A stretch of 64,000 nucleotides of DNA from Thermoflavifilum thermophilum (GTDB lineage Bacteria > Bacteroidota > Bacteroidia > Chitinophagales > Chitinophagaceae). Below the pieces are notes generated by a model. The model was not told the origin of the DNA. It saw nothing but the letters and a program-made list of their open reading frames with translations, and ran no database searches. Shown here piece by piece: positions 42,598 through 51,967 of this stretch. The position numbers and the translations under genes are program-made. The DNA is taken from contig NZ_FPCJ01000001.1 of assembly GCF_900116565.1 (NCBI RefSeq), forward strand, positions 1,590,540 through 1,654,539, given 5' to 3'. Numbering within the stretch: the first letter of the stretch is position 1; each line of letters begins with the position of its first letter.

Positions 42598-43632
42598 ATG
42601 ACACGTATCCTTGTTCGACTCACCCAATTCTGGGATCTCTGGTGTTGTTTCCTGACCGATCATCGGTATCCCATTGCCAAAGAAGCAGGTCCAAGAACCA
42701 TGCACCAAATCTGGAAATATGCGCTGGGCGTAATGTTGGTGATGGGTTTGTGGTTTTTTGTAGGATATTTCTTTAGTATGCAATATTTAGGTTTAACCAG
42801 GGGAAAAGCTATAATAGGTGGAATCTTCATGCTTGTGGTTATCTGGTTTGTGGAACGCATGATTATTCATTCCCAGATTAAAAGATTCTTTTCTAGGATA
42901 GCAATATTCAGAACCGTGTTGGCCTTTTTGATGTCGTTAGTAGGTTCTGTCATTCTGGATCAAATGCTGTTTAAAGAAGATATTCAGCAGGCTCGTCAGA
43001 AATATATTGAATTGCAGATCCAGCAACTCATCCCTTATCGTATGCAGCTGATAGATGAACACATCCAGCAGCTTTCCCTGCAGCGCCAGCAGATTGATTC
43101 CCAGATTCAGGAGGTTACTGCCGAAGTCAGAAAGCATCCCACGATTCAGCTACCCAATTACACCCAAACTGTGGTACGCGATTCTGCGGGTAGAATCCTG
43201 CAACGTGCGCATACAGCGCAATTTACCGCACAAGCCAATCCGGAATTAAATCGGATTCCGATGTTGTATCGTTTGCGAAGCCAGGCCGATAGCGCAATTT
43301 CAGCCCTCGAAACCCAGAAACAAAATGTAGCCGACCAGATCAGGCAGGAGCTGGAGCACTCACACGGTTTGCTCACAGAAATCAATGCTTTCTTTTACTT
43401 TATGTTCCATACAGAGGGGAACCGACCGGCTTTCTTTATGTGGTTAATTGTGATTTTTGTGTTTTTGTTGATTGAATTGCTGGTATTAACCATCAAAATT
43501 TTGGATGGACACAACACCAATATGTACGAGGAATTGCTGGCATATGTGGAAGACCACAAGCGCAGGCAAATGGATAAGTTTGTGTATGTTAATGAGTCAG
43601 TTAATGAATCAGCACCTCATCTGCGAAAATAG
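42598..43632 (+). CDS. DUF4407-like membrane protein
   Basis: 344 residues. Three transmembrane helices near the N-terminus (about 41-63, 70-90 and 103-122) are followed by a long helical coiled-coil region (125-270, rich in Gln and Glu) and a fourth helix (283-302) with a charged tail. This layout matches DUF4407 proteins of Bacteroidota. Function is unknown. Its last 32 bases overlap the 3' end of the convergent DUF4838 gene. Partnered with the preceding membrane/coiled-coil gene. Confidence 0.7.
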   Translation: MTRILVRLTQFWDLWCCFLTDHRYPIAKEAGPRTMHQIWKYALGVMLVMGLWFFVGYFFSMQYLGLTRGKAIIGGIFMLVVIWFVERMIIHSQIKRFFSRIAIFRTVLAFLMSLVGSVILDQMLFKEDIQQARQKYIELQIQQLIPYRMQLIDEHIQQLSLQRQQIDSQIQEVTAEVRKHPTIQLPNYTQTVVRDSAGRILQRAHTAQFTAQANPELNRIPMLYRLRSQADSAISALETQKQNVADQIRQELEHSHGLLTEINAFFYFMFHTEGNRPAFFMWLIVIFVFLLIELLVLTIKILDGHNTNMYEELLAYVEDHKRRQMDKFVYVNESVNESAPHLRK

Positions 43633-45889
43633 CGGGTAACTTGCCCGGCCGGAAATACGCGTCGGGCAAGCTTTTCCTGCATGTGGCCATGATGCGTACA
43701 AACCGGGCTTCCGTGGGCGTAAACTGAATGGAAATGTCTTTTCTTTCGGCTTGATCGGTAAGCTGACCTTCCAACACGGGCTCACTGGCAACGGGAGTAA
43801 AGTTGATCCCATCTTTGGATACCCTCACGCTGATTGCGGTAGGCAGGAAAATCTGATGTCGGGGATCCTGCAGGAAACCCACTGTTAGTTCATGGATAGA
43901 TTGGGTTTGCTGCAAATCAATTTCCACTTCCATATTCTGCCCGTACCACCCCAGCCAGTTAAAAGCATAATCATTTGTGCCCAATATGCCATCGGTAAGG
44001 ATTTGCGGGCCTTTGGCCGGATAGTCGGGAATGGGAGACGTGAGCAGCTTCACGGGCTTATGAAATGCCAGGCTCATGGCCACACCCTGCCGGAGCATCT
44101 GCTGGTAGGTATTCACAAACGATTCCACCGTTTGATGGTCTTCGTTGAGGTAGTGAATGCCCATTTGTTGGGTGATTTGCCGGAATTGCTGCAGATCTCT
44201 TTGTATTTGCGGATCGGGAGTCCATTTGCCGGCCGCATTTTCCATAAAGGCACCGTGTGCATCGGTTCCATAGAACCAGGCCTGAAGCAGCCTTACATAC
44301 AGGTAGGAAAGGTAAATCTTCTGCACGCGCATGTTTAGTTCGGGCATGTTTTGCACGGCGTCCATGGCCCGTTTCAGCAGCTGATGATAGCTTACCAGTG
44401 AGTCGGGACTCAGCCAGCTGTTTTTGGCGTCGAGCGGATTGCCGTAAATATCGAGGTGGGCATGTGATTGCTCCAGTGCATGCTGCATGCTGCCGAAATA
44501 TTGGGCGATGTAAGGAGCAGCAGGTCCGTAGTAACCCTGCAGAAAATCTTGTTGAATAACTTTTTCGTCTGTATTCGGGTTCCAGAGCAGCTTGGCCAGC
44601 AGGTAGCAACGCCATTCGTCGAATACGCTGGGGTCTTCGCCGCTACCTTGCTCAAACATCGCTTCCACATGATGTTGCGCAAAGTATTGCAAGTTGGGCT
44701 GAAAGATATGAAAATCCGGGAAAGGAGCCAGGTAGTGGGTAAACTGCACGGTATAGTCCCAGATCATCAGGTGATGGGTGAGCCGTTCCCAGCCTTCCAG
44801 GTCACGACGGAATGGGGCGGAGCGGGGGCTGATGGCGATGGGCTCGCTCCGGTCGCAGTTGATGGTGCTGAGCATGATCCCCACATTGGGGGCCGCTTCG
44901 ATATGTTGGGGCGGATGCTGGGTGGGGCCATAAGCCAGGGTGGTGATGATATGATCGGGAAAATGAACGGCTATTTGATTTACAAAATGCAGCAAAGCAC
45001 CTGAAACGCCGCCATAAGTAGCGTATAATTTTTCACAGGAATCACAGGTACAGAATGCCGTATTGTCTTCTGGAGATACAGACCAGTAGCGAGCATCGGG
45101 GTTTTGTTGTATCCGTTCACGCAGGGCATTTACAACCAATTGCCGGACCTGCGGATTGCTCAGGCATAGCTGGGTGGGCTGGCGTTTGCCGTTTATCAGG
45201 GCAAAATATTCCGGATGGGTGTGAAAATATTTTTCAGGCGGAACGAGTTTAAAAAAAGAATGTCCCCACAATCCCCAGAAATCGGCAAAATCGTTGAGCC
45301 GGTGCCAGTCCATATACCGGGCATTCATGGCTTGAGGATCGTAAACCTGGCGAAAGGAAAACGTGGGTTTTTCCACAATTTGCAAGGATGAAGGAATAGT
45401 TAAGGTGCGTTGTTCGGGTATATGAAGTACATTGTCAGCGTAAAGCCGGCAATGCAAGACCTGTTCTATCCAGCTATAGGCCGCATTCAGCACGCCGCGT
45501 TTTCCGCCGCCGGCCAGGATGATATGGGGAGCCTGTACCCGGATAAACACACTTCCTTCGGGGAGTTGCTGAATATCTTGTAGCCAGGATTTCGGTACCC
45601 AGGCCGTATAGCCAATGGCTATGACGGGCTGATGGAGTTGTGTGGTGTCATCAGCAGTGAGAACAGGCAGGGTAACGCCGGTTACCTGACGGGTGTATTG
45701 CCGGATCAGTTCGGCAGCCTGTTTTTCATACCGGCTTGCATGGGAAGTAATGGCAATGGCATAACGCGACTTGCCTTCTTGCACCAATTTGAGCTGGGAA
45801 TATGGCTGAGCACAGGAGCTGATTCCCAGAGCAAGGCTCATAGGGATCAACAGAAGCTTGGGTTTAGAATTTTTGAACCAGGTGTACAT
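43601..45889 (-). CDS. DUF4838 glycosidase-like lipoprotein with C-terminal F5/8 type C domain
   Basis: 762 residues from ATG 45889. The signal peptide carries a lipobox (GISSCAQ), so the protein is probably lipid-anchored. The DUF4838 core (about 100-450) shares the alpha-glucuronidase-like N-terminal layout. It includes YWSVSPEDNTAFCTCDSCEK, whose CxCxxC pattern and acidic residues are characteristic. The last 130 residues resemble a discoidin/F5-8C carbohydrate-binding domain (VRVSKDGINFTPV, ARFVRIMA). It is the last gene of the exopolysaccharide-like operon; its start overlaps the TPR gene by 26 bases. A glycan-trimming role is inferred. Confidence 0.85.
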   Translation of the reverse strand: MYTWFKNSKPKLLLIPMSLALGISSCAQPYSQLKLVQEGKSRYAIAITSHASRYEKQAAELIRQYTRQVTGVTLPVLTADDTTQLHQPVIAIGYTAWVPKSWLQDIQQLPEGSVFIRVQAPHIILAGGGKRGVLNAAYSWIEQVLHCRLYADNVLHIPEQRTLTIPSSLQIVEKPTFSFRQVYDPQAMNARYMDWHRLNDFADFWGLWGHSFFKLVPPEKYFHTHPEYFALINGKRQPTQLCLSNPQVRQLVVNALRERIQQNPDARYWSVSPEDNTAFCTCDSCEKLYATYGGVSGALLHFVNQIAVHFPDHIITTLAYGPTQHPPQHIEAAPNVGIMLSTINCDRSEPIAISPRSAPFRRDLEGWERLTHHLMIWDYTVQFTHYLAPFPDFHIFQPNLQYFAQHHVEAMFEQGSGEDPSVFDEWRCYLLAKLLWNPNTDEKVIQQDFLQGYYGPAAPYIAQYFGSMQHALEQSHAHLDIYGNPLDAKNSWLSPDSLVSYHQLLKRAMDAVQNMPELNMRVQKIYLSYLYVRLLQAWFYGTDAHGAFMENAAGKWTPDPQIQRDLQQFRQITQQMGIHYLNEDHQTVESFVNTYQQMLRQGVAMSLAFHKPVKLLTSPIPDYPAKGPQILTDGILGTNDYAFNWLGWYGQNMEVEIDLQQTQSIHELTVGFLQDPRHQIFLPTAISVRVSKDGINFTPVASEPVLEGQLTDQAERKDISIQFTPTEARFVRIMATCRKSLPDAYFRPGKLPAIFADEVLIH

Positions 45890-48758
45890 ACACATCATAT
45901 TCGTTTTGGCGAATGCCCTGAGCAATTTCCTGGTTGGTCCAACTCAGGGTAAGCCCCGCGATGGTTTGTCCGCGGAAGATATGCTGGTAGCCTATTGCGA
46001 CGTTGGTAGCCGACAGGCTTAGCCATTTGTTCAGTCCAAAATACCGGCTGCGATCGTCGGGCGAAATACCGGTTCCCACAATCAGATTCAGGTAATCGTC
46101 TCGTTGTTCGCTGTAATAATAACGCAAGGTAGCCCGGTAGGCACCAAACAGTTGCTTGTTCTGGGGTGTCAGGTAAGCCTGTGCATAGAGCCAGTAGTCG
46201 CTGAAGTATTTTCCCAATCCCAGGTAAGCTGAGCCCAATGCCGAGCTGTCGAAGTTCAGATACCGGCCCCCGATATCGGCTTGCCAGCCCTTGCGGAAAT
46301 AATGGGTGAAAGTATAGGCTGCTCGAAGCCTGGGGAAGAGGGAATCATGTGCAAAGGCCAGATCAACATAGGAAATATTGGAAGAATCGTGATTCCAGTA
46401 CACTTCAGCTTCGCCCTGCAGGCCGTTGCGGTTGTTGCGGTTGGCGAAGTTGAGGCGCAAGTCATAACTCCCCCAGTGCGGCAGGCGCTGGTAGTACAGG
46501 CTGGCCAGGTTCCAGGGAGGGGTCGTACGGTCGCCAAAGGAAGTGAAATTATAATCTATGCCGATGGCCTGGTGGTAAGAGGCGATGCGGATCTGATCGC
46601 GGAGCGCTTTGGCTGCCAGATTGTGCGGATCGGTTTCCAGCAGGCTGTCGAGGGTTTGCAGGGCATCCTTGGATTTGCCTGCAGCCAGCTGAAAGCTGGC
46701 TTTTTTCATCAGCAGTTCGGGCACATGGGGGATATAATGCAAAGCGCTGTCGGCAATCCACAGGGCTGAATCGGTTTGTTGAAGGCTGGCTTTGAGGTTA
46801 ATAAGGCTAATCCAGGCCAGCGTATCGGATGGTTGTTGGCGGATGGCTGCCCAGAAATAGCTGCTGGCACTATCGGTCTGGTTATTTGCAGCAAATTGTT
46901 TTCCGGCCAGAAACAAATTTTCACTAAGGCTGTTTTGCAACTTTGTATCATACGGGTAACGCGTGAACAAATTGGCCAGCAGCCGGGCGGCTTCAGCGTA
47001 TTGGCCCGAGGCTTCCAACAGCCCTGCTTTTTTTACCAGAAAATCCTTATCCTGCGGGTAATATTGAAGAGCCGTATCACACCAGGCCAGTCCGGCGCCA
47101 TATTGTTTCATCTGGTAGAGGGCATTGATCATCAGGTCAAGGGCTTCCGCACGAGGAGGATCCAGGGTTAGCAGCATCTGCAGGTCTTCCACGGCCTGGC
47201 CGGGTTGTTGGGCTTGCATATCGGCACGAGCAGCTTCCAGCAGCTGATCGAGGTAGGCCTGGCGGTAGCGCAGGTTTTGGGGATGGGCTGTCATGAGCTG
47301 GCGGGTGATAGCAGCGGCCTCCTGGTATCGGCCAGCAGCTTCCAGAATACCGGCTTCCCGGAATTGGTAGGGCTCAGGATTTGTTGATAGTTGTAAGGCC
47401 TTTCGTACGTAAGCCAGTGCCAGGTTGTATTGTTTTTGCTCCAGGCTCAGGGCAATCATCCTGTCGTAGGCCGGGAGATAGGATGAATCGACGTCCAGCA
47501 TTTGTTGATAATAACTGGCAGCACTGTCCCATTGTTGATCTTGTTCAAATGCTCGTCCGGCCATCATCAATTCATCCAGCAGATGGACTTTCAGTTCCCG
47601 ATGCCCAGGGTATTGGGCAGCCAGCCGGGCTGTGAGCGGATAGGCTTCAGCATATTTCCCCATGGCATCGAGCAGGGCAATTTTTTTCAGCAGAAACAAC
47701 GTGTCGTCCGGATAGTATTGTAAAGCCTGGTTGGCATAGATCAATGCTTCCGGATAGGCATTTTGTGCGCTGTACAGGTTGATGAGGGCCTGAAGAGCTT
47801 CCCGGTTGGTAGGGTCGTTGACCAGCACGGCATTGTACTGATATTGGGGCATCAGATGCGCATAATCCCTGGCTGCCTGCAAATGCACGTAGGTGGCAAG
47901 TTTTCTCCATTCCGCATTGCGTGGATCTTTGCGGGTCAGTTGCTGCAAAAAGTCTTCCGCTTCCAGATAGCGTTTGGCTGAAATCAAAATACCAATTTTA
48001 CGCCTGATGAATTCCGGATCATCCGGGTAGTGTTGCAAAGCCTGATTGGCGTAAATCAGGGCTTCGTCATAATGTTCATAGGCGGCTTCGAGGTTGATGA
48101 GATAAGTCAGTATTAGCTTGTTGCCGGGATCTATCTGCAGGGCTTGTTGCAGATATGCATGTGCCTGGATATAGTTATGCTGATCCTGATATGAACGGGC
48201 AGCTGTTACCAGTTGATCGAGATAGGCTATGTGTAGTTGGGCTTGATTGGGTAGTTTTTTCATGCTTTGCTGCAAGACCTGCATGGCTTCATCAAACTTC
48301 GATCCCGCGCTCAATGCAGCCGTTTTTTTCAGAATAAAAAATACACTATCGGGATAATAATACAATGCCATGTTGGCGTAACATAGTGCTTCATCATAGC
48401 GTTTATCCTGCATTTCGAGGTTGATGAGATAAGTCAGCGCATCCGCATTGTTGGGCTGTTTGGCCAGCACACGAGAAAGTTCAATGCGAGCTAAATCATA
48501 TTGATGCGTGAGCATGTACAATCTTCCCAGCAGCAGTCGGATATCCAGGTAATCCGGACTTAAGGCCAATCCCTGTTTACATAAAGCTATAGCCTTCTCG
48601 TAATGATGTTGCACATTGGTTTCATACAGGGCCTGTTTCAACAGATCGTCTGATGAAATTTTTTGTGCATGAGCCTGTTGCAAGCTGAACATGATGAGGA
48701 AGCCCAAACATATGCTGGAGAGACGCAAAAAATGCGCAGGGTATACGATGTGAGACAT
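45864..48758 (-). CDS. TPR-repeat protein with C-terminal YaiO-type outer-membrane beta barrel
   Basis: 964 residues from ATG 48758, which opens a signal peptide ending QQAHAQ. About fifteen or more TPR units fill residues 25-720, many sharing the wording ALIYANQALQYYPDD. The last 230 residues are alternating amphipathic strands ending in Phe (YVHLVQKF), with the aromatic pattern of YaiO-type barrels. TPR plus barrel is also the plan of PgaA and BcsC, which export polysaccharide through the outer membrane. The gene follows a processive GT2 gene by 16 bases. Confidence 0.88.
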   Translation of the reverse strand: MSHIVYPAHFLRLSSICLGFLIMFSLQQAHAQKISSDDLLKQALYETNVQHHYEKAIALCKQGLALSPDYLDIRLLLGRLYMLTHQYDLARIELSRVLAKQPNNADALTYLINLEMQDKRYDEALCYANMALYYYPDSVFFILKKTAALSAGSKFDEAMQVLQQSMKKLPNQAQLHIAYLDQLVTAARSYQDQHNYIQAHAYLQQALQIDPGNKLILTYLINLEAAYEHYDEALIYANQALQHYPDDPEFIRRKIGILISAKRYLEAEDFLQQLTRKDPRNAEWRKLATYVHLQAARDYAHLMPQYQYNAVLVNDPTNREALQALINLYSAQNAYPEALIYANQALQYYPDDTLFLLKKIALLDAMGKYAEAYPLTARLAAQYPGHRELKVHLLDELMMAGRAFEQDQQWDSAASYYQQMLDVDSSYLPAYDRMIALSLEQKQYNLALAYVRKALQLSTNPEPYQFREAGILEAAGRYQEAAAITRQLMTAHPQNLRYRQAYLDQLLEAARADMQAQQPGQAVEDLQMLLTLDPPRAEALDLMINALYQMKQYGAGLAWCDTALQYYPQDKDFLVKKAGLLEASGQYAEAARLLANLFTRYPYDTKLQNSLSENLFLAGKQFAANNQTDSASSYFWAAIRQQPSDTLAWISLINLKASLQQTDSALWIADSALHYIPHVPELLMKKASFQLAAGKSKDALQTLDSLLETDPHNLAAKALRDQIRIASYHQAIGIDYNFTSFGDRTTPPWNLASLYYQRLPHWGSYDLRLNFANRNNRNGLQGEAEVYWNHDSSNISYVDLAFAHDSLFPRLRAAYTFTHYFRKGWQADIGGRYLNFDSSALGSAYLGLGKYFSDYWLYAQAYLTPQNKQLFGAYRATLRYYYSEQRDDYLNLIVGTGISPDDRSRYFGLNKWLSLSATNVAIGYQHIFRGQTIAGLTLSWTNQEIAQGIRQNEYDVYVHLVQKF

Positions 48759-48774
48759 AGTTGTTCTGTAGCTT

Positions 48775-50253
48775 TCAAGTTGAAGCTTCTGATGGTTGTG
48801 CCTGGGCCATTTGCCGGCGAGCAAAGCCTTGACGCGACATATTGCCCCAGGCCAGTTTTTTTCCGGTGAAATAAAAATAATTTCCGCGGATAGAGAAAAA
48901 TACATTCAACGGATGATAAAGAATAGGCTCAACAATAGCCATTGCGCACAAACCAATCACCTGCCATATGCTGTCATAATACTTGAAGGTAAGTTGATCC
49001 CACAGAACAGCTATCGTGGTAATGGCTACGGAAAAGCTATACACATAAAGCAGCAGGATCAGGGTATGTGTCCAGTTGATAGACCCTGTCAGGCCTGATA
49101 CAACATAGAAGATCAGTCCGGTGATTTCCAGAAAGGGTGCCAGCCATTCGAACAGCACCATGTAAGGATAGGTGAGCAATCCCATGATGCCGTATTTGGG
49201 ATTACCAATCACGCGGCGATGTACGGTGAGGCATTGAATCAATCCTCGTGCCCAGCGGGTTCTTTGCTTGCTGAATACTTTCAAGGTGGAAGGCCCCTCG
49301 GTCCAGCACTGGGAATTGGGAATGTACCGCACGCGGTAGGGTAGTTTGTTTTCTTCCATATACCGGCGCATGCGTGTGATCATTTCCATATCTTCTGCAA
49401 ACGAAGTATGGTCATATCCACCGGCTTTAATCACGATTTCTTTGTCGAATAAACCCAATCCGCCGCTTACAATAATTAATCCATTCATCTGGCTCCAGGC
49501 CATGCGACCCAGCAGAAATGAGCGGATATATTCCAGTTCCTGAAAGCGGGGCAACAGTTTTTTGGGAGGAATGACGCGAAGCAATACGCCCTGATCTACC
49601 TCGCAGGAATTGGCAATGCGGATGGTGGCTCCCACAGCTATCACCCGGATTTCTTCTTCCAGGAAGGGCTTGACCATGTGGAGCAGGGTATTTTTTTCAA
49701 TGATGCAATCCACATCGGTGCAGAGGAACAGCGGGTAGGATGCCACGTTGATGCCTGCATTGGAAGCATCGGCCTTGCTTTTGCCGTTTTCCTTGTCCAC
49801 CACAATAAGCTTGGAAAAAGCCGGATTCGTGGAGCGAAAAACCCTTTTTACCGGTCGGGTTACGATGCGTTCCTGATAGTCAAATTTCACTGGCACGAGT
49901 TCAAATTCCCGAATTAATTTTTCGAGCGTATCGTCGGTACTGCCATCGTTCACGATAATCACTTCAAATTTTGCATAGTTGAGTGTAAGCAGGGAATGCA
50001 CATTGTCTATGATAGTTGCTCCTTCGTTGTAAGCTGGTGCAATCACGGAAATGCCAGGTGCATGCGGAGAATTCAAGATGGATTTATAGTCAACGAAACT
50101 ATTGCGGCGCTTAAACTGACGGATGGCAAGGGCTGAAAAAATAGCCAGGATAACGTAGAGCGACATAATGGCCGCTGCGTAATAAAAGATAAAGCCTTCA
50201 TACAGGCTTTGCAATAGATGCCAGAGGTGGGATATGGTAAAATTCAGCAGCAT
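48775..50253 (-). CDS. Processive membrane glycosyltransferase, family 2 (PgaC/BcsA-like)
   Basis: 492 residues. One transmembrane helix at the N-terminus (about 20-45) and four or five at the C-terminus (365-470) flank a GT-A domain. Catalytic residues are visible: VNDGSTDD (Asp103), TDVDC (Asp180/182), the acceptor-side EDMEM (287-291) and QRTRW (330-334), the QxxRW motif of processive synthases such as PgaC, hyaluronan synthase and cellulose synthase. There is no PilZ domain. It sits between a HEAT-repeat membrane protein and a TPR-barrel protein in one operon. The polymer is unknown. Confidence 0.92.
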   Translation of the reverse strand: MLLNFTISHLWHLLQSLYEGFIFYYAAAIMSLYVILAIFSALAIRQFKRRNSFVDYKSILNSPHAPGISVIAPAYNEGATIIDNVHSLLTLNYAKFEVIIVNDGSTDDTLEKLIREFELVPVKFDYQERIVTRPVKRVFRSTNPAFSKLIVVDKENGKSKADASNAGINVASYPLFLCTDVDCIIEKNTLLHMVKPFLEEEIRVIAVGATIRIANSCEVDQGVLLRVIPPKKLLPRFQELEYIRSFLLGRMAWSQMNGLIIVSGGLGLFDKEIVIKAGGYDHTSFAEDMEMITRMRRYMEENKLPYRVRYIPNSQCWTEGPSTLKVFSKQRTRWARGLIQCLTVHRRVIGNPKYGIMGLLTYPYMVLFEWLAPFLEITGLIFYVVSGLTGSINWTHTLILLLYVYSFSVAITTIAVLWDQLTFKYYDSIWQVIGLCAMAIVEPILYHPLNVFFSIRGNYFYFTGKKLAWGNMSRQGFARRQMAQAQPSEAST

Positions 50254-50256
50254 AAT

Positions 50257-51438
50257 TCAGGATTTGATGAGTGGGTCCAGGCAATGTTCCAGCGTACGTC
50301 GGCGTTCTTCCGGTGCATGTTGCAACAGGCTCTCGATCAGGTTTTCATCGCCATGGTCAATGATAGCACGAGCAGCTTCTTTCCGCACGGCATAATCCTG
50401 TGAACGTAAAAACTCTTCTTTCAGAAAATGCAGATACCGCCCGCTGCGGATATGTCCAAGTGCACGGAGAATGGCCACCTGGCATTCTACCGGTTGATCT
50501 ACATACAGCTGCACGAGCTGATCTTCGGCATCCACAGCTTCAAGTTGCCCGAGAGCATCTATGGCTGCGGCTCTCACCTGAGCGTTGGGGTGTTCCAGCA
50601 ATTTCATGACGGCCGGAATGGCATTGAACTGATTGAAGTGCACAATGAGTTTCAGGCAAAATAATTTCAGATCTGTGTTTTCAGCATAATGTAACCACCG
50701 GGAAAAACTGGGTATGTTGAGGCCAGGGGTATGGGTGATGACCTCAAACAGAAACAATTGTTCCCAGGGTAGCAAACGTCCGTGCAGGTGATCGAAAAAT
50801 TTGAAAGGCTCGTTTTTGCTCAGCCGGATATAGGCGGCCTGTGCTTCCATACGCAGCACGCGATTTCGGCTGGTAGTGAGTTCCAGCATGGTTACTTCGG
50901 GTACTTGTAGTTGCATTTCAGACAGTTCATGCAGCCCTTCAATTTTTTTGTTCCAGCGCCAGGAGCGGAGTTTACGATAGGAAAGTTTATCGAGTCGCAG
51001 TTGGATGTACAACCGGCGGATGACCTGTGCTGTTTTCCCTGCAAAGTTTTTGTGATAATACATCATCACATCTATCAACACCTGCTTTTGCCATCGCCGC
51101 CTCAGTCCCAGCTCTTCCCTGAAAACAGCATCCGGTAAAGCAACCTGCTCAGGTGGCGAGATATCAATATCCGGATGAAGCATCACGTGTTCGATGATTA
51201 ATGCTTCGGCTTTTTGGCGAAATTTATTTTCCCGATGTTGCTTCCATTGATAACGCAGGCGGGTAATGCTCAGCAAGGCATACATGCACAGAATAGCCAC
51301 CGTAGCTATAACAATCACAATCAGCGCAAAACGGATAAAAGGAGGCTGAGCTTCAAACCAGCTTTGATAAGGCGCAATATACCTGGCCCAGAATGGGTAG
51401 GGAATGATTTGTTGCAGCACATCAAACAAGTCTCTCAT
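50257..51438 (-). CDS. HEAT-repeat membrane protein
   Basis: 393 residues. One transmembrane helix (about 34-56) follows a short amphipathic N-terminus. The large cytoplasmic part contains HEAT-like repeats (HPNAQVRAAAIDALGQLEAV, DQPVECQVAILRALGHIRSG, SQDYAVRKEAARAIIDHG). HEAT repeats usually scaffold protein-protein contacts. It lies 3 bases upstream of the processive GT2 gene and 21 bases after the receiver gene, so it may dock the receiver and the synthase. That role is inference. Confidence 0.82.
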   Translation of the reverse strand: MRDLFDVLQQIIPYPFWARYIAPYQSWFEAQPPFIRFALIVIVIATVAILCMYALLSITRLRYQWKQHRENKFRQKAEALIIEHVMLHPDIDISPPEQVALPDAVFREELGLRRRWQKQVLIDVMMYYHKNFAGKTAQVIRRLYIQLRLDKLSYRKLRSWRWNKKIEGLHELSEMQLQVPEVTMLELTTSRNRVLRMEAQAAYIRLSKNEPFKFFDHLHGRLLPWEQLFLFEVITHTPGLNIPSFSRWLHYAENTDLKLFCLKLIVHFNQFNAIPAVMKLLEHPNAQVRAAAIDALGQLEAVDAEDQLVQLYVDQPVECQVAILRALGHIRSGRYLHFLKEEFLRSQDYAVRKEAARAIIDHGDENLIESLLQHAPEERRRTLEHCLDPLIKS

Positions 51439-51459
51439 AGGATGTTTTTCTGAATATGG

Positions 51460-51828
51460 TTAGCTGACAAGCAGTTTTTCCACTCTTGCCACCAGTTCTG
51501 CCGGTACAATGGGTTTGCGGATAAAATCATTTGCACCCAATGCAAAAACTTCCTCCACCAGGCTGTCGAGCTCAACAGAAGAAATCACTACCACAGGTGT
51601 TTTTTCATTCTTCAGCTCATGCCTGAGGCGACTGATAATTTCAGTTCCTGGCAGATAAGGCATCATCACATCCGTAATCACGGCATCCGGTGCATAGCGG
51701 CGGATTTGCTCCATGGCTTCCTTACCATTGGTGGCAGTAACGACTTCATAGCCTTTTTTGCGAAACAACAGCTCAAGGGTTTTCAGCATCACCGGTTCGT
51801 CTTCAATTATCAAAATTTTTTTGGCCAT
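51460..51828 (-). CDS. Single-domain response regulator (CheY-like)
   Basis: 122 residues, all receiver domain. Acidic IIEDEP, phospho-acceptor Asp53 in VITDVMMPYLPG, Thr/Ser in VVVISSVE and Lys in DFIRKPIVP are all present. There is no output domain, so it must act through protein contact, for which the downstream HEAT-repeat protein is the natural partner. No kinase gene is adjacent. First gene of the exopolysaccharide-like operon. Confidence 0.92.
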   Translation of the reverse strand: MAKKILIIEDEPVMLKTLELLFRKKGYEVVTATNGKEAMEQIRRYAPDAVITDVMMPYLPGTEIISRLRHELKNEKTPVVVISSVELDSLVEEVFALGANDFIRKPIVPAELVARVEKLLVS

Positions 51829-51845
51829 GGATATGGATCATCATC

Positions 51846-51868
51846 AGTGATAAATCAAATAAATCACT
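51846..51868. promoter_or_regulatory. Inverted repeat upstream of the exopolysaccharide-like operon
   Basis: AGTGAT (51846-51851) and ATCACT (51863-51868) are perfect 6-bp arms with an 11-base AT-rich centre, 17 bases upstream of the receiver ATG. Candidate operator. No TAnnTTTG box was found close to it. Confidence 0.3.
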
Positions 51869-51967
51869 CATTTATATAACTCAAAATTCGGGAAAATATT
51901 ATTTGATTTTGCAGGCATTGACGCATCATACATTGAAATACCTGACTTCTTATAATCGTACCACAGA

